A stretch of DNA of 64,000 bases, taken from NCBI RefSeq assembly GCF_020520285.1, contig NZ_CP084742.1:4898001-4962000 (forward strand). The letters are read 5' to 3'. Of the stretch, positions 1 through 18,673 are shown piece by piece. This DNA comes from Pseudomonas sp. L5B5. Lineage in GTDB: Bacteria; Pseudomonadota; Gammaproteobacteria; Pseudomonadales; Pseudomonadaceae. The translations under genes and the position numbers were made by a program. The notes below the pieces were generated by a model. That model had not been told where the DNA came from, searched no databases, and saw only the letters and a program-made list of their open reading frames with translations. Positions within the stretch are counted from its first letter, which is position 1; each line of letters begins with the position of its first letter.

Positions 1-69
<69 letters not shown>

Positions 70-93
70 GATTTAGCGAGAGCTGCCGGCTCC

Positions 94-167
<74 letters not shown>

Positions 168-193
168 AGTTCGCAGGTTTTGCAAAGTGTTAC

Positions 194-269
194 GCTCTTG
201 TAGCTCAGTTGGTAGAGCACACCCTTGGTAAGGGTGAGGTCAGCGGTTCAAATCCGCTCAAGAGCTCCA
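194..269 (+). tRNA. tRNA-Thr (GGT)
   Basis: Complete cloverleaf with acceptor GCTCTTG/CAAGAGC, anticodon GGT at 227-229, T-loop TTCAAAT and encoded CCA at 267-269. It is followed closely by a strong hairpin and then tufB. Confidence 0.96.
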
Positions 270-272
270 TAT

Positions 273-307
273 AACAAGGCAGATATGAAAATATCTGCCT
301 TTGTTTT
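273..307 (+). terminator. Hairpin with T-run between tRNA-Thr and tufB
   Basis: A perfect 10-bp stem, AGGCAGATAT/ATATCTGCCT, closed by a GAAA tetraloop, extends with AACA/TGTT past one bulge and runs into TTTGTTTT. It has the form of an intrinsic terminator or attenuator and may set the ratio of tRNA to tufB mRNA. It could also be a processing or stability element. Confidence 0.7.
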
Positions 308-353
308 AATGGCTTTAGTGACTTGCTTAATTCTTCTCCTAGGGGTGACTTCG

Positions 354-1547
354 ATGGCTAAGGAAAAGTTCGAACGTAATAAGCCGCACGTTAACGTGGG
401 TACTATCGGTCACGTTGACCACGGTAAAACCACTCTGACTGCTGCTCTGACTCGCGTTTGCTCCGAGGTTTTCGGTTCGGCCAAGGTTGACTTCGACAAG
501 ATCGACAGCGCCCCGGAAGAAAAAGCTCGTGGTATCACCATCAACACCGCTCACGTTGAATACGATTCGGCTGTGCGTCACTACGCGCACGTTGACTGTC
601 CAGGTCACGCCGACTACGTAAAAAACATGATCACCGGTGCTGCCCAGATGGATGGCGCGATCCTGGTTTGTTCGGCTGCTGATGGTCCGATGCCACAAAC
701 TCGTGAGCACATCCTGCTGTCCCGTCAGGTTGGCGTTCCGTACATCGTTGTCTTCCTGAACAAGGCTGACATGGTTGATGATGCTGAGCTGCTGGAGCTG
801 GTTGAGATGGAAGTGCGCGATCTGCTGAGCACTTACGACTTCCCAGGTGACGACACTCCGATCATCATCGGTTCGGCTCTGATGGCTCTGAACGGCCAAG
901 ACGACAACGAAATGGGTACCACCGCTGTTAAGCGTCTGGTAGAAACTCTAGATACCTACATTCCAGAGCCAGAGCGTGCAATCGACAAGCCGTTCCTGAT
1001 GCCAATCGAAGACGTGTTCTCGATCTCCGGTCGTGGCACCGTGGTAACTGGCCGTGTTGAGCGTGGCATCGTTCGCATCCAGGAAGAAGTTGAGATCGTT
1101 GGTCTGCGCGATACTCAGAAAACTACCTGCACCGGCGTTGAAATGTTCCGCAAGCTGCTCGACGAAGGTCGTGCTGGCGAGAACTGCGGCGTTCTGCTGC
1201 GCGGCACCAAGCGTGATGATGTTGAGCGTGGTCAGGTTCTGGTTAAGCCAGGTACCGTTAAGCCGCACACCAAGTTCACTGCAGAAGTTTACGTTCTGAG
1301 CAAGGAAGAAGGCGGTCGTCATACTCCGTTCTTCAAAGGCTACCGTCCACAGTTCTACTTCCGTACTACTGACGTGACTGGTAACTGCGAGCTGCCAGAA
1401 GGCGTTGAAATGGTAATGCCAGGTGACAACATCCAAATGGTTGTTACTCTGATCAAAACCATCGCGATGGAAGATGGTCTGCGTTTCGCTATCCGTGAAG
1501 GCGGTCGTACCGTCGGCGCTGGCGTCGTAGCCAAAGTCATCGAGTAA
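354..1547 (+). CDS. tufB: Elongation factor Tu (first copy)
   Basis: EF-Tu, the GTPase that carries aminoacyl-tRNA to the ribosomal A site. It has 397 residues. The P-loop GHVDHGKT is at residues 19-26, followed by the DCPGHADY G3 motif and the NKAD G4 motif, then the two beta-barrel domains. ATG at 354 follows an AGGGG ribosome site; the open frame continues upstream through tRNA-Thr, but that part is not coding. The protein appears identical to the second copy at 16948-18141, and the DNA is nearly identical except near the start. It sits between tRNA-Thr and tRNA-Trp as tufB does in enterobacteria. Confidence 0.98.
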   Translation: MAKEKFERNKPHVNVGTIGHVDHGKTTLTAALTRVCSEVFGSAKVDFDKIDSAPEEKARGITINTAHVEYDSAVRHYAHVDCPGHADYVKNMITGAAQMDGAILVCSAADGPMPQTREHILLSRQVGVPYIVVFLNKADMVDDAELLELVEMEVRDLLSTYDFPGDDTPIIIGSALMALNGQDDNEMGTTAVKRLVETLDTYIPEPERAIDKPFLMPIEDVFSISGRGTVVTGRVERGIVRIQEEVEIVGLRDTQKTTCTGVEMFRKLLDEGRAGENCGVLLRGTKRDDVERGQVLVKPGTVKPHTKFTAEVYVLSKEEGGRHTPFFKGYRPQFYFRTTDVTGNCELPEGVEMVMPGDNIQMVVTLIKTIAMEDGLRFAIREGGRTVGAGVVAKVIE

Positions 1548-1563
1548 GTTGTTGCAATATTCT

Positions 1564-1601
1564 AATCGGGCCGGCATAATGGTCGGCCTGATTTTGTTTT
1601 T
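1564..1601 (+). terminator. Hairpin with T-run between tufB and tRNA-Trp
   Basis: A 10-bp stem, AATCGGGCCG/CGGCCTGATT with one G-T pair, is followed by TTGTTTTT. It ends exactly at the first base of tRNA-Trp, so it may terminate some tufB transcripts and also define the 5' boundary of the tRNA precursor. Confidence 0.7.
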
Positions 1602-1677
1602 AGGTCAGTAGCTCAATTGGCAGAGCGACGGTCTCCAAAACCGTAGGTTGGGGGTTCGATTCCCTCCTGACCTGCCA
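1602..1677 (+). tRNA. tRNA-Trp (CCA)
   Basis: Complete cloverleaf with acceptor AGGTCAG/CTGACCT, anticodon CCA at 1635-1637, T-loop TTCGATT and an encoded CCA 3' end. It lies between tufB and secE, the arrangement known in enterobacteria. Confidence 0.96.
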
Positions 1678-1707
1678 GATTCACTCAATGTATCTGGCTT
1701 TCTTTTT
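1674..1707 (+). terminator. Hairpin sharing the tRNA-Trp 3' end
   Basis: GCCAGAT (1674-1680) pairs with ATCTGGC (1692-1698) and is followed by TTTCTTTTT. The left arm includes the discriminator base and CCA of tRNA-Trp, so folding of the hairpin and of the tRNA end compete. It may be an attenuator before secE. Confidence 0.5.
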
Positions 1708-1722
1708 ACAGGATCTTCATAG

Positions 1723-2091
1723 ATGACTCCTAAGGCTGAAGCTCAAGGTTCTCGCTTCGATCTGCTGAAGTGGCTCGTTGTTGTCGCTTTGGTGGTTGTT
1801 GGTGTTGTTGGTAATCAGTATTACTCTGGCTCTCCAATCCTGTACCGTGTCTTGGCTCTGCTTGCTATTGCTGCTCTCGCTGCTTTTGTTGGTTTGCAGA
1901 CTGCAAAAGGTAAGTCGTTCTTCGTCCTGGTTAAAGAAGCTAGAACTGAGATTCGTAAAGTCGTATGGCCTACTCGTCAGGAGACCACGCAGACCACGCT
2001 GATCGTTGTGGCTGTGGTTTTGGTCATGGCATTGCTGCTGTGGGGGCTTGACTCCCTCCTGGGTTGGCTCGTTTCCTTGATTGTTGGCTAA
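1723..2091 (+). CDS. secE: Preprotein translocase subunit SecE
   Basis: Essential small membrane subunit of the SecYEG channel, which clamps SecY. The 122-residue protein has three hydrophobic spans (about 17-33, 44-61 and 90-120), as in the longer gammaproteobacterial SecE. Between the second and third spans is the conserved cytoplasmic amphipathic stretch with EIRKVVWPTRQET. It is followed 9 nt later by nusG, the usual pairing. Confidence 0.97.
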   Translation: MTPKAEAQGSRFDLLKWLVVVALVVVGVVGNQYYSGSPILYRVLALLAIAALAAFVGLQTAKGKSFFVLVKEARTEIRKVVWPTRQETTQTTLIVVAVVLVMALLLWGLDSLLGWLVSLIVG

Positions 2092-2100
2092 GGGTGTCCC

Positions 2101-2634
2101 GTGGCTAAGCGTTGGTACGTAGTGCATGCTTACTCGGGTTACGAGAAGCATGTCATGCGCTCGCTGATCGAGCGTGTGAAACTGGCTGGCATGGAAGATG
2201 GCTTTGGCGAAATTCTGGTCCCCACTGAAGAAGTGGTTGAGATGCGTAATGGCCAGAAACGCAAAAGTGAGCGTAAGTTCTTTCCAGGCTATGTGCTGGT
2301 TCAGATGGATATGAATGAGGGTACTTGGCACTTGGTCAAGGATACTCCTCGCGTTATGGGCTTTATTGGTGGGACTGCCGACAAACCGGCTCCTATTACT
2401 GATAAAGAGGCAGAAGCAATTCTGCGTCGCGTTGCTGATGGTAGTGACAAGCCAAAGCCCAAGACTTTGTTTGAGCCGGGTGAAGTGGTCCGTGTTACTG
2501 ATGGTCCATTCGCTGACTTCAACGGTACCGTTGAAGAGGTTAACTACGAAAAGAGCCGGATCCAAGTGGCTGTGCTTATTTTCGGTCGCTCTACTCCGGT
2601 AGAGCTAGAGTTCAGTCAGGTCGAAAAGGCATAA
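2101..2634 (+). CDS. nusG: Transcription termination/antitermination factor NusG
   Basis: NusG binds RNA polymerase and links it to Rho or, through S10, to the ribosome. The 177 residues contain an N-terminal NGN domain beginning [14 protein letters not shown], and a C-terminal KOW domain with the motif [16 protein letters not shown] near residue 130. The start is GTG at 2101, 9 nt after secE. A clear intrinsic terminator follows. Confidence 0.98.
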   Translation: MAKRWYVVHAYSGYEKHVMRSLIERVKLAGMEDGFGEILVPTEEVVEMRNGQKRKSERKFFPGYVLVQMDMNEGTWHLVKDTPRVMGFIGGTADKPAPITDKEAEAILRRVADGSDKPKPKTLFEPGEVVRVTDGPFADFNGTVEEVNYEKSRIQVAVLIFGRSTPVELEFSQVEKA

Positions 2635-2652
2635 CTGAACGAGAATCCCATA

Positions 2653-2681
2653 CCCCGCAGCCATAGGCTGTGGGGTTTTTT
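2653..2681 (+). terminator. Intrinsic terminator after nusG
   Basis: CCCCGCAGCC and GGCTGTGGGG form a 10-bp stem with one G-T pair and an ATA loop, followed directly by six T. It separates secE-nusG from the L11 operon. Confidence 0.88.
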
Positions 2682-2751
2682 CGTCACTGGGATAAACGCG
2701 CAAGTAACCGGGGAGCCTTTTAGGCGTCTGAACCCGTAATTGGAGTGCCTC

Positions 2752-3183
2752 ATGGCTAAGAAGATTACTGCTTACATCAAGCTGCAAGTTAAGGCCGCTC
2801 AGGCCAACCCAAGTCCGCCCGTTGGTCCTGCTCTGGGTCAGCATGGCGTGAACATCATGGAATTCTGCAAGGCTTTCAACGCCCGTACTCAGGGTCTCGA
2901 GCCAGGCCTGCCGACTCCTGTGATCATCACTGTTTACAGTGACCGTAGCTTCACTTTCGAAACCAAGAGCACCCCTGCTTCGGTTCTGTTGAAGAAAGCT
3001 GCCGGTTTGACCAGCGGCTCAGCTCGTCCGAACACCGTTAAGGTTGGCACTGTTACCCGTGCTCAGCTGGAAGAGATCGCGAAAACCAAAAACGCCGATC
3101 TGACAGCAGCTGATATGGATGCAGCCGTGCGCACTATCGCCGGTTCTGCTCGTAGCATGGGCCTTAACGTGGAGGGTGTGTAA
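2752..3183 (+). CDS. rplK: 50S ribosomal protein L11
   Basis: L11 binds the GTPase-associated region of 23S rRNA and is needed for RelA activation. The length of 143 residues is standard. It shows the N-terminal [15 protein letters not shown] motif and the C-terminal rRNA-binding domain. ATG at 2752 has GGAG nearby; an in-frame TTG at 2740 would only add four residues. The stop overlaps the rplA start (TAATG). Confidence 0.98.
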   Translation: MAKKITAYIKLQVKAAQANPSPPVGPALGQHGVNIMEFCKAFNARTQGLEPGLPTPVIITVYSDRSFTFETKSTPASVLLKKAAGLTSGSARPNTVKVGTVTRAQLEEIAKTKNADLTAADMDAAVRTIAGSARSMGLNVEGV

Positions 3184-3878
3184 TGGCTAAGCTGACCAAG
3201 CGTCAAAAGGCTATCGCTGGCAAGATTGAAGCAGGTAAAGCCTACAGTTTTGTAGATGCTGCCTCTCTCCTGGCCGAGCTGTCGACCGTTAAGTTCAGTG
3301 AGTCCGTAGACGTCGCTGTGAACCTGGGCGTAGACCCACGTAAGTCTGACCAGGTTGTTCGCAGCGCTACCGTGCTGCCGCACGGCACTGGCAAGACCGT
3401 TCGTGTTGCTGTGTTCACCCAGGGTCCAGCTGCTGAGGCAGCCTTGGCTGCCGGTGCTGATCGTGTAGGTATGGACGATCTGGCTGCCGAAATGAAAGGC
3501 GGCGACCTGAGCTATGACGTGGTTATCGCTTCTCCGGATGCAATGCGCGTCGTAGGTCAGCTGGGTCAGGTTCTGGGTCCTCGTGGTCTGATGCCTAACC
3601 CGAAAGTTGGTACCGTGACTCCAGACGTAGCTTCGGCTGTTAAGAACGCCAAGGCTGGTCAGGTTCGTTATCGTACCGACAAAAACGGCATCATTCACAC
3701 CTCCGTTGGCAAGGTCGGCTTCGACGCCGTCAAGCTGAAGGAAAACGTTGAAGCTCTGATCGCTGACCTTAAGCGCATCAAGCCAGCTTCCTCGAAAGGT
3801 ATCTACGTTAAGCGCGTTACCCTGAGCACCACGATGGGCCCAGGTCTGGTCATCGACCAGAGCTCGCTGGACGTATAA
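3183..3878 (+). CDS. rplA: 50S ribosomal protein L1
   Basis: L1 forms the mobile stalk near the E site and, in enterobacteria, represses its own L11-L1 mRNA. The 231-residue length is standard, and the conserved [15 protein letters not shown] loop is present in the middle. It is translationally coupled to rplK by a one-base overlap. Confidence 0.98.
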   Translation: MAKLTKRQKAIAGKIEAGKAYSFVDAASLLAELSTVKFSESVDVAVNLGVDPRKSDQVVRSATVLPHGTGKTVRVAVFTQGPAAEAALAAGADRVGMDDLAAEMKGGDLSYDVVIASPDAMRVVGQLGQVLGPRGLMPNPKVGTVTPDVASAVKNAKAGQVRYRTDKNGIIHTSVGKVGFDAVKLKENVEALIADLKRIKPASSKGIYVKRVTLSTTMGPGLVIDQSSLDV

Positions 3879-3884
3879 GACACG

Positions 3885-4070
3885 AACTGACGCTATCAAT
3901 TTCGTCAGTTGGAAAATTGGGGTCCCTGCCTGGCGGGGGCTATCCAAGACCGTAGGCGACGCAAGTCTTAAACCACAAGCCTACGCAGATGGTGCTCCCG
4001 GTTCCTTACCGAATCAGACACCAAAACGACATCCAGCTCAGGTTGGATGAAACGGTAACAAGCAGGAGTT
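3885..4070 (+). promoter_or_regulatory. L10 (rplJ) leader region
   Basis: About 190 nt of structured, non-coding sequence before rplJ. It begins with a perfect 8-bp stem, AACTGACG (3885-3892) / CGTCAGTT (3903-3910), and includes GGGGTCCCTGCCTGGC and a long pyrimidine/purine segment up to the rplJ ribosome site. Autoregulation by the L10(L12) complex through such a leader is established in bacteria; its use here is inferred from position and layout. Confidence 0.75.
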
Positions 4071-4076
4071 AAACCC

Positions 4077-4577
4077 GTGGCAATTAAACTCGAAGACAAG
4101 AAGGCCATCGTCGCTGAAGTCAACGAGGCTGCCAAAGCTGCTCTGTCCGCTGTCGTGGCTGATGCCCGTGGTGTGACAGTAGGCGCTATGACCGGACTCC
4201 GTAAAGAGGCCCGCGAAGCTGGTGTTTATGTGCGTGTCGTACGTAACACCTTGCTCAAGCGCGCTGTTGAAGGCACTCAATATGACGTGCTCAACGACGC
4301 GTTCGTCGGCCCTACCCTGATTGCATTCTCCAAGGAACATCCGGGCGCTGCTGCCCGTATTTTCAAAGAGTTCGCAAAGGGTCAGGACAAGTTCGAGATC
4401 AAGGCAGCTGCGTTCGAGGGCAAGTACCTCGCAGCAAACGAGATCGACGTGTTGGCTTCGCTGCCAACTCGCGACGAAGCTATTGCGAAGCTGATGAGCG
4501 TGATTCAAGGCGCTACCAGCAAGCTGGCTCGTACTCTGGCGGCTATTCGCGACCAGAAAGAAGCTGCTGCTGCCTAA
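4077..4577 (+). CDS. rplJ: 50S ribosomal protein L10
   Basis: L10 anchors the L7/L12 dimers of the ribosomal stalk and is the translational repressor of its own operon. It has 166 residues, with an N-terminal rRNA-binding domain containing [18 protein letters not shown] and a C-terminal helix for L12 binding. The start is GTG at 4077 after AGCAGGAG. It follows the leader described above. Confidence 0.98.
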   Translation: MAIKLEDKKAIVAEVNEAAKAALSAVVADARGVTVGAMTGLRKEAREAGVYVRVVRNTLLKRAVEGTQYDVLNDAFVGPTLIAFSKEHPGAAARIFKEFAKGQDKFEIKAAAFEGKYLAANEIDVLASLPTRDEAIAKLMSVIQGATSKLARTLAAIRDQKEAAAA

Positions 4578-4657
4578 GGCACCGCAAGCCCTTTCAAAAT
4601 CATACGTTTAATTTGATGGCTGCGTAGGCTGTCACCCCAATACAGGAATCTATAGTC

Positions 4658-5023
4658 ATGTCTCTGACTAACGAGCAAATCATCGAAGCTATCGGCCAGA
4701 AAACTGTTCTGGAAGTTGTTGAGCTGATCAAAGCGATGGAAGAAACCTTCGGTGTTACCGCTGCTGTTGCCGCTGCTGGCCCAGCTGCTGTTGCTGCTGT
4801 TGCTGAAGAGCAAACCGAGTTCAACGTTATCCTGGCTGAAGCTGGCGATAAGAAAGTGAACGTGATCAAGGCAGTACGTGAGCTGACCGGTCTGGGCTTG
4901 AAAGAAGCCAAGGCAGTAGTTGACGGTGCTCCTGGCATGGTTCTGGAAGGCGTTGCTAAAGAAGCCGCTGAAAAAGCCAAAGCCGCTCTGGAAGAAGCAG
5001 GCGCTAAAGTCGAGCTCAAGTAA
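4658..5023 (+). CDS. rplL: 50S ribosomal protein L7/L12
   Basis: The multicopy stalk protein that recruits translational GTPases. The 121 residues comprise an N-terminal dimerisation domain, an Ala/Val-rich hinge (about residues 35-50) and a C-terminal factor-binding domain with the conserved GLGLKEAK segment. It is cotranscribed with rplJ. Confidence 0.98.
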   Translation: MSLTNEQIIEAIGQKTVLEVVELIKAMEETFGVTAAVAAAGPAAVAAVAEEQTEFNVILAEAGDKKVNVIKAVRELTGLGLKEAKAVVDGAPGMVLEGVAKEAAEKAKAALEEAGAKVELK

Positions 5024-5069
5024 GCATCGACTTTGTGTCTCCAGCCCAAGCGTTGAGCGAACGGCTGAT

Positions 5070-5098
5070 GGCTGGTGGCTTTTGCCACCGGCCTTTTT
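5070..5098 (+). terminator. Attenuator between rplL and rpoB
   Basis: GCTGGTGGC (5071-5079) and GCCACCGGC (5084-5092) form a 9-bp stem with a TTTT loop, followed by CTTTTT. A partial terminator here is the established way enterobacteria lower rpoBC expression relative to the L10-L12 genes. The remaining 146 nt to rpoB show no gene. Confidence 0.82.
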
Positions 5099-5244
5099 CC
5101 GTTATTGGCAGCCGACTGAGTTGGTGCCTTTAACGTGCTGTAATCCACCCTGAGTGGTGGCGCAAACCAAAGGGTTTGCACGATTTTCTGGCTGCTCCCG
5201 TCGGGAGGAGCCGAATAAGCAGGTGACCAAGCTGGGGAACGCTG

Positions 5245-9318
<4,074 letters not shown>

Positions 9319-9382
9319 CACGTGACGCGAAGGGGAGCGGGGCAGGCATTGCCCGCTCCCTGCTCCGCCAGGAGGAAAGGCC

Positions 9383-13582
<4,200 letters not shown>

Positions 13583-13677
13583 TGCCGGTAGTGGATTGAG
13601 GCGAGGCCCCGACTTCCCGGGAGTAAACCACGGCATTTGTGTCGAGGTTCACTGATCGGGGAGGCCGGGGCCTTGTC

Positions 13678-13706
13678 TTGACTGGGGGCAAGATCCTCTT
13701 TAGACT
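13678..13706 (+). promoter_or_regulatory. Predicted sigma-70 promoter of the str operon
   Basis: TTGACT (13678-13683), a 17-bp spacer, then TAGACT (13701-13706), about 75 nt before rpsL. Upstream, AGGCCCCG near 13603 can pair imperfectly with CGGGGCCT near 13666, which may be the end of the rpoBC unit. Promoter assignment is by consensus only. Confidence 0.7.
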
Positions 13707-13781
13707 CTTGTACCCCTAAATTTGGTAGAGCTCCTGCTCTGCCATTTTGTTTATGTCGAAAGACAACAGTGGAGCTAGTAG

Positions 13782-14153
13782 ATGGCAACTATCAACCAGC
13801 TGGTACGTCAGCCGCGTAAGCGTATCGTCGAGAAATCCGACGTGCCTGCGCTGCAGAACTGCCCGCAACGTCGTGGCGTGTGCACTCGCGTGTATACCAC
13901 TACGCCGAAAAAACCAAACTCGGCACTGCGTAAAGTATGCCGTGTGCGTCTGACCAACGGTTTCGAGGTTTCCTCGTACATCGGTGGTGAAGGCCACAAC
14001 CTGCAAGAGCACAGCGTCGTTCTGATTCGTGGCGGCCGTGTAAAAGACTTGCCAGGTGTTCGTTACCACACCGTTCGCGGCTCTCTGGATACCTCCGGCG
14101 TTAAAGGTCGTAACCAGGGTCGTTCGAAGTACGGTACCAAGCGTCCGAAGTAA
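13782..14153 (+). CDS. rpsL: 30S ribosomal protein S12
   Basis: S12 lies at the decoding centre. It has 123 residues with the conserved [12 protein letters not shown] loop and the [13 protein letters not shown] segment. Lys43/Lys44 and Lys88 are present, so no common streptomycin-resistance substitution is seen. It is the first gene of the str operon. Confidence 0.98.
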
Positions 14154-14264
14154 TCGGTCGTTTTGCGGTTTTTATTTATATTGAGTCGATAAGAGTAAGG
14201 TCGGGCACGCATTCTTTGGATGACCTGTCCCGAGCTAACCTGAAGACCGTTTGAGGGCTTATCA

Positions 14265-14735
14265 ATGCCAAGACGTCGCGTAGCAGCCAAACGTGAGATT
14301 CTGGACGATCCGAAATACGGAAGCCAGATCCTCGCCAAGTTCATGAACCACGTAATGGAAAGCGGCAAGAAAGCCGTTGCCGAGCGTATTGTTTATGGCG
14401 CGCTGGACAAAGTTAAAGAGCGCAAGAACAGCGATCCCCTGGAAATCTTCGAGAAAGCTCTCGACGCCATCGCTCCGCTGGTCGAAGTGAAGTCGCGCCG
14501 TGTAGGCGGTGCTACTTACCAGGTTCCGGTCGAAGTTCGTCCGTCCCGTCGTAACGCTCTGGCAATGCGCTGGTTGGTAGACTTCGCGCGCAAGCGCGGT
14601 GAGAAGTCTATGGCTCTGCGTTTGGCTGGCGAACTGCTGGACGCTGCCGAAGGCAAGGGTGCTGCAGTTAAGAAGCGTGAAGACGTTCACCGTATGGCTG
14701 AAGCCAACAAGGCTTTCTCGCACTACCGCTTCTAA
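14265..14735 (+). CDS. rpsG: 30S ribosomal protein S7
   Basis: S7 nucleates 30S head assembly and is the translational regulator of the str operon in E. coli. The 156-residue length is standard and the N-terminus ([11 protein letters not shown]) is typical. The 111-nt space from rpsL holds no gene; in E. coli the S7 target lies in the rpsL-rpsG spacer, and a similar role here is inferred. Confidence 0.98.
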   Translation: MPRRRVAAKREILDDPKYGSQILAKFMNHVMESGKKAVAERIVYGALDKVKERKNSDPLEIFEKALDAIAPLVEVKSRRVGGATYQVPVEVRPSRRNALAMRWLVDFARKRGEKSMALRLAGELLDAAEGKGAAVKKREDVHRMAEANKAFSHYRF

Positions 14736-14765
14736 TATCGGCATCATTCAATTTGCGAGGGCTTT

Positions 14766-16913
14766 ATGGCTCGTACTACAGCAATCAACCGCTACCGTAA
14801 CATTGGTATCTGTGCCCACGTTGATGCGGGCAAGACTACCACTACCGAGCGGATCCTGTTCTATACAGGTCTCAGCCACAAGATGGGTGAGGTGCATGAC
14901 GGCGCTGCTACTACCGACTGGATGGTGCAGGAGCAGGAGCGTGGTATTACCATCACGTCCGCTGCTGTTACTACCTTCTGGAAGGGTTCGCGCGGCCAAT
15001 ACGATAACTATCGTGTAAACGTTATCGATACCCCTGGTCACGTAGACTTCACTATTGAAGTAGAGCGTTCCCTGCGCGTACTCGACGGTGCGGTCGTTGT
15101 GTTCTGCGGTACATCCGGTGTTGAGCCTCAGTCCGAAACCGTATGGCGTCAAGCCAACAAGTACGGCGTTCCACGTATTGTCTACGTGAACAAGATGGAC
15201 CGTGCGGGTGCTAACTTCCTGCGCGTTGTTGGTCAGATCAAGAATCGTCTGGGGCACACCCCGGTTCCGGTTCAGTTGGCTATCGGTTCGGAAGATAACT
15301 TCCAGGGTCAGGTCGACCTGATCAAGATGAAGGCGATCTACTGGAACGACGACGACAAGGGTACTACCTATCGTGAGGAAGAGATTCCTGCCGATATGCT
15401 GGACCTGGCTAACGAGTGGCGCTCCAACATGGTTGAAGCTGCTGCTGAAGCCAACGAAGAGCTGATGAACAAGTACCTTGAAGAAGGTGAGCTGACCGCT
15501 GAAGAGATCAAGGCCGGCCTGCGTGCGCGCACCTTGGCTAGCGAGATCGTTCCGGCTGTCTGCGGTTCTTCGTTCAAGAACAAGGGTGTTCCCCTGGTTC
15601 TCGACGCCGTTATCGACTTCCTGCCTGCTCCTACCGAGATCCCAGCGATCAAGGGTATCCATCCGGATCTCATCGAGAAGCCGAAAGAGGAGTTGGTGGA
15701 GGCGGATTACGACGAGCGTCACGCGGATGATGCTGAGCCCTTCTCTGCTCTGGCGTTCAAGATTGCCACTGACCCGTTCGTTGGTACTCTGACTTTCGTG
15801 CGCGTTTACTCGGGCTTCCTGAGCTCGGGCGACTCCGTGATCAACTCGGTCAAGGGCAAGAAAGAGCGCGTTGGTCGTATGGTGCAGATGCACGCCAACC
15901 AGCGTGAAGAAATCAAGGAAGTGCGTGCAGGTGATATCGCTGCGCTGATCGGCATGAAGGACGTCACTACTGGTGACACTCTGTGCGATCTCGACAAGCA
16001 GATCATTCTTGAGCGTATGGACTTCCCTGAGCCTGTGATTTCGGTAGCGGTAGAGCCGAAAACCAAGCAGGACCAGGAAAAGATGGGTATCGCACTGGGC
16101 AAGCTGGCTCAGGAAGACCCGTCGTTCCGTGTCAAGACCGACGAAGAGACGGGTCAAACCATCATCTCCGGTATGGGTGAGCTGCACCTGGACATCCTCG
16201 TTGACCGCATGAAGCGCGAGTTCAACGTCGAGGCCAACATCGGCAAGCCGCAGGTTTCGTACCGCGAGAAGATCAGCAAGAGCAACGTCGAGATCGAAGG
16301 CAAGTTCGTTCGCCAGTCCGGCGGTCGCGGTCAGTTCGGTCATTGCTGGATCCGTTTCTCGGAGCCGGACGTCGATGCGAGCGGCAACATCACTGAAGGC
16401 CTGGTCTTCACCAACGAGGTTGTTGGTGGTGTGGTTCCTAAGGAATACATTCCGGCTATCCAGAAGGGTATCGAAGAGCAGATGAAGAACGGCGTCGTTG
16501 CCGGCTATCCGCTGATCGGCCTGAAGGCTACCGTGTTTGATGGTTCCTACCACGACGTCGACTCCAACGAGATGGCGTTCAAGGTAGCGGCCTCCATGGC
16601 GACCAAGCAGCTGGCCCAGAAGGGCGGTGGTGTTGTGCTTGAGCCGATCATGAAGGTTGAAGTAGTAACCCCCGAGGACTACATGGGTGACGTGATGGGT
16701 GACCTGAACCGTCGTCGTGGTCTGATCCAGGGTATGGACGACTCGGTGTCCGGCAAGGTTATCCGTGCCGAAGTGCCACTGGGTGAGATGTTCGGTTATG
16801 CGACCGACGTCCGTTCCATGTCTCAGGGTCGCGCGAGCTACTCTATGGAATTCTCCAAATACGCCGAAGCTCCGTCGAACATCGTCGAAGCTCTCGTTAA
16901 AAAACAAGGCTGA
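14766..16913 (+). CDS. fusA: Elongation factor G
   Basis: EF-G, the translocase GTPase, 715 residues. The P-loop [15 protein letters not shown] is at about residues 17-31, the G3 motif DTPGHVDF near 91 and the G4 motif NKMDRAG near 145. Domains II-V follow. It sits 30 nt after rpsG and 34 nt before tufA. Some Pseudomonas carry a second fusA elsewhere. Confidence 0.98.
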   Translation: MARTTAINRYRNIGICAHVDAGKTTTTERILFYTGLSHKMGEVHDGAATTDWMVQEQERGITITSAAVTTFWKGSRGQYDNYRVNVIDTPGHVDFTIEVERSLRVLDGAVVVFCGTSGVEPQSETVWRQANKYGVPRIVYVNKMDRAGANFLRVVGQIKNRLGHTPVPVQLAIGSEDNFQGQVDLIKMKAIYWNDDDKGTTYREEEIPADMLDLANEWRSNMVEAAAEANEELMNKYLEEGELTAEEIKAGLRARTLASEIVPAVCGSSFKNKGVPLVLDAVIDFLPAPTEIPAIKGIHPDLIEKPKEELVEADYDERHADDAEPFSALAFKIATDPFVGTLTFVRVYSGFLSSGDSVINSVKGKKERVGRMVQMHANQREEIKEVRAGDIAALIGMKDVTTGDTLCDLDKQIILERMDFPEPVISVAVEPKTKQDQEKMGIALGKLAQEDPSFRVKTDEETGQTIISGMGELHLDILVDRMKREFNVEANIGKPQVSYREKISKSNVEIEGKFVRQSGGRGQFGHCWIRFSEPDVDASGNITEGLVFTNEVVGGVVPKEYIPAIQKGIEEQMKNGVVAGYPLIGLKATVFDGSYHDVDSNEMAFKVAASMATKQLAQKGGGVVLEPIMKVEVVTPEDYMGDVMGDLNRRRGLIQGMDDSVSGKVIRAEVPLGEMFGYATDVRSMSQGRASYSMEFSKYAEAPSNIVEALVKKQG

Positions 16914-16947
16914 TTCAGCCTCCCCTTTAGGCTAGGAGTTAATTGTC

Positions 16948-18141
16948 GTGGCTAAAGAAAAATTTGAACGTAACAAACCGCACGTCAACGTTGGCACCAT
17001 CGGTCACGTTGACCACGGTAAAACCACTCTGACTGCTGCTCTGACTCGCGTTTGCTCCGAGGTTTTCGGTTCGGCCAAGGTTGACTTCGACAAGATCGAC
17101 AGCGCCCCGGAAGAAAAAGCTCGTGGTATCACCATCAACACCGCTCACGTTGAATACGATTCGGCTGTGCGTCACTACGCGCACGTTGACTGCCCAGGTC
17201 ACGCCGACTACGTAAAAAACATGATCACCGGTGCTGCCCAGATGGATGGCGCGATTCTGGTTTGTTCGGCCGCTGATGGTCCGATGCCACAAACTCGTGA
17301 GCACATCCTGCTGTCCCGTCAGGTTGGCGTTCCGTACATCGTTGTCTTCCTGAACAAGGCTGACATGGTTGATGATGCTGAGCTGCTGGAGCTGGTTGAG
17401 ATGGAAGTGCGCGATCTGCTGAGCACTTACGACTTCCCAGGTGACGACACTCCGATCATCATCGGTTCGGCTCTGATGGCTCTGAACGGCCAAGACGACA
17501 ACGAAATGGGTACCACCGCTGTTAAGCGTCTGGTAGAAACTCTAGATACCTACATTCCAGAGCCAGAGCGTGCAATCGACAAGCCGTTCCTGATGCCAAT
17601 CGAAGACGTGTTCTCGATCTCCGGTCGTGGCACCGTGGTAACTGGCCGTGTTGAGCGTGGCATCGTTCGCATCCAGGAAGAAGTTGAGATCGTTGGTCTG
17701 CGCGATACTCAGAAAACTACCTGCACCGGCGTTGAAATGTTCCGCAAGCTGCTCGACGAAGGTCGTGCTGGCGAGAACTGCGGCGTTCTGCTGCGCGGCA
17801 CCAAGCGTGATGATGTTGAGCGTGGTCAGGTTCTGGTTAAGCCAGGTACCGTTAAGCCGCACACCAAGTTCACTGCAGAAGTTTACGTTCTGAGCAAGGA
17901 AGAAGGCGGTCGTCATACTCCGTTCTTCAAAGGCTACCGTCCACAGTTCTACTTCCGTACTACTGACGTGACTGGTAACTGCGAGCTGCCAGAAGGCGTT
18001 GAAATGGTAATGCCAGGTGACAACATCCAAATGGTTGTTACTCTGATCAAAACCATCGCGATGGAAGATGGTCTGCGTTTCGCTATCCGTGAAGGCGGTC
18101 GTACCGTCGGCGCTGGCGTCGTAGCCAAAGTCATCGAGTAA
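16948..18141 (+). CDS. tufA: Elongation factor Tu (second copy)
   Basis: 397-residue EF-Tu in the str operon, with the same motifs and apparently the same protein sequence as tufB. It begins with GTG rather than ATG. The first 50 or so bases use different synonymous codons from tufB; after that the two genes differ at only a handful of third positions, a pattern typical of gene conversion. A strong terminator follows. Confidence 0.98.
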   Translation: MAKEKFERNKPHVNVGTIGHVDHGKTTLTAALTRVCSEVFGSAKVDFDKIDSAPEEKARGITINTAHVEYDSAVRHYAHVDCPGHADYVKNMITGAAQMDGAILVCSAADGPMPQTREHILLSRQVGVPYIVVFLNKADMVDDAELLELVEMEVRDLLSTYDFPGDDTPIIIGSALMALNGQDDNEMGTTAVKRLVETLDTYIPEPERAIDKPFLMPIEDVFSISGRGTVVTGRVERGIVRIQEEVEIVGLRDTQKTTCTGVEMFRKLLDEGRAGENCGVLLRGTKRDDVERGQVLVKPGTVKPHTKFTAEVYVLSKEEGGRHTPFFKGYRPQFYFRTTDVTGNCELPEGVEMVMPGDNIQMVVTLIKTIAMEDGLRFAIREGGRTVGAGVVAKVIE

Positions 18142-18157
18142 TCGACGGCTCATGAAG

Positions 18158-18183
18158 AAGCCCCCGCTTGCGGGGGCTTTTTT
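18158..18183 (+). terminator. Intrinsic terminator after tufA
   Basis: GCCCCCGC and GCGGGGGC form a perfect 8-bp stem with a TT loop, followed by six T. It closes the str operon just before the S10 promoter. Confidence 0.93.
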
Positions 18184-18189
18184 ATTGGG

Positions 18190-18218
18190 TTGACACTCTG
18201 TGGGGCCGTCTATAGAAT
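18190..18218 (+). promoter_or_regulatory. Predicted sigma-70 promoter of the S10 operon
   Basis: TTGACA (18190-18195), a 17-bp spacer and TAGAAT (18213-18218) give a near-consensus promoter immediately after the tufA terminator. The leader to rpsJ is about 55 nt. Confidence 0.82.
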
Positions 18219-18281
18219 TGCGCCTCCTTTTAACGGGCGTATTGCGCCCGGTGGGAATAGCAGCCTGGAGTCTGAAATCCA

Positions 18282-18593
18282 ATGCAAAATCAGCAAATCC
18301 GTATCAGGTTGAAGGCTTTCGACCATCGCCTGATCGACCAATCCACCCAGGAAATCGTGGAAACCGCGAAACGTACTGGTGCTCAAGTGCGTGGTCCAAT
18401 TCCACTGCCTACCCGTAAAGAACGGTTCACCGTTCTGGTCTCTCCGCACGTCAACAAAGACGCGCGCGACCAGTACGAGATCCGTACTCATAAGCGTGTA
18501 CTGGACATCGTCCAGCCAACGGATAAAACCGTTGATGCTCTTATGAAGCTTGATCTTGCGGCAGGTGTGGAAGTGCAGATCAGCCTCGGCTAA
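18282..18593 (+). CDS. rpsJ: 30S ribosomal protein S10
   Basis: S10 is a 30S head protein that also acts as NusE in antitermination with NusB and binds NusG. The 103-residue protein contains the conserved [12 protein letters not shown] and [15 protein letters not shown] segments. It is the first gene of the S10 operon, behind its own promoter. Confidence 0.98.
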
Positions 18594-18673
18594 GACTCGG
18601 TCTTAGTCGTGTAACGCTCTGAAATGGGCGGCCATAGCGGGTGAAAGCCCCGTACACTCATGAGGTTTACAAC

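Noticed and set aside
225..353. N-terminal extension of tufB by 43 residues
   Set aside because: It translates tRNA-Thr and a hairpin; the conserved EF-Tu start and ribosome site are at 354.
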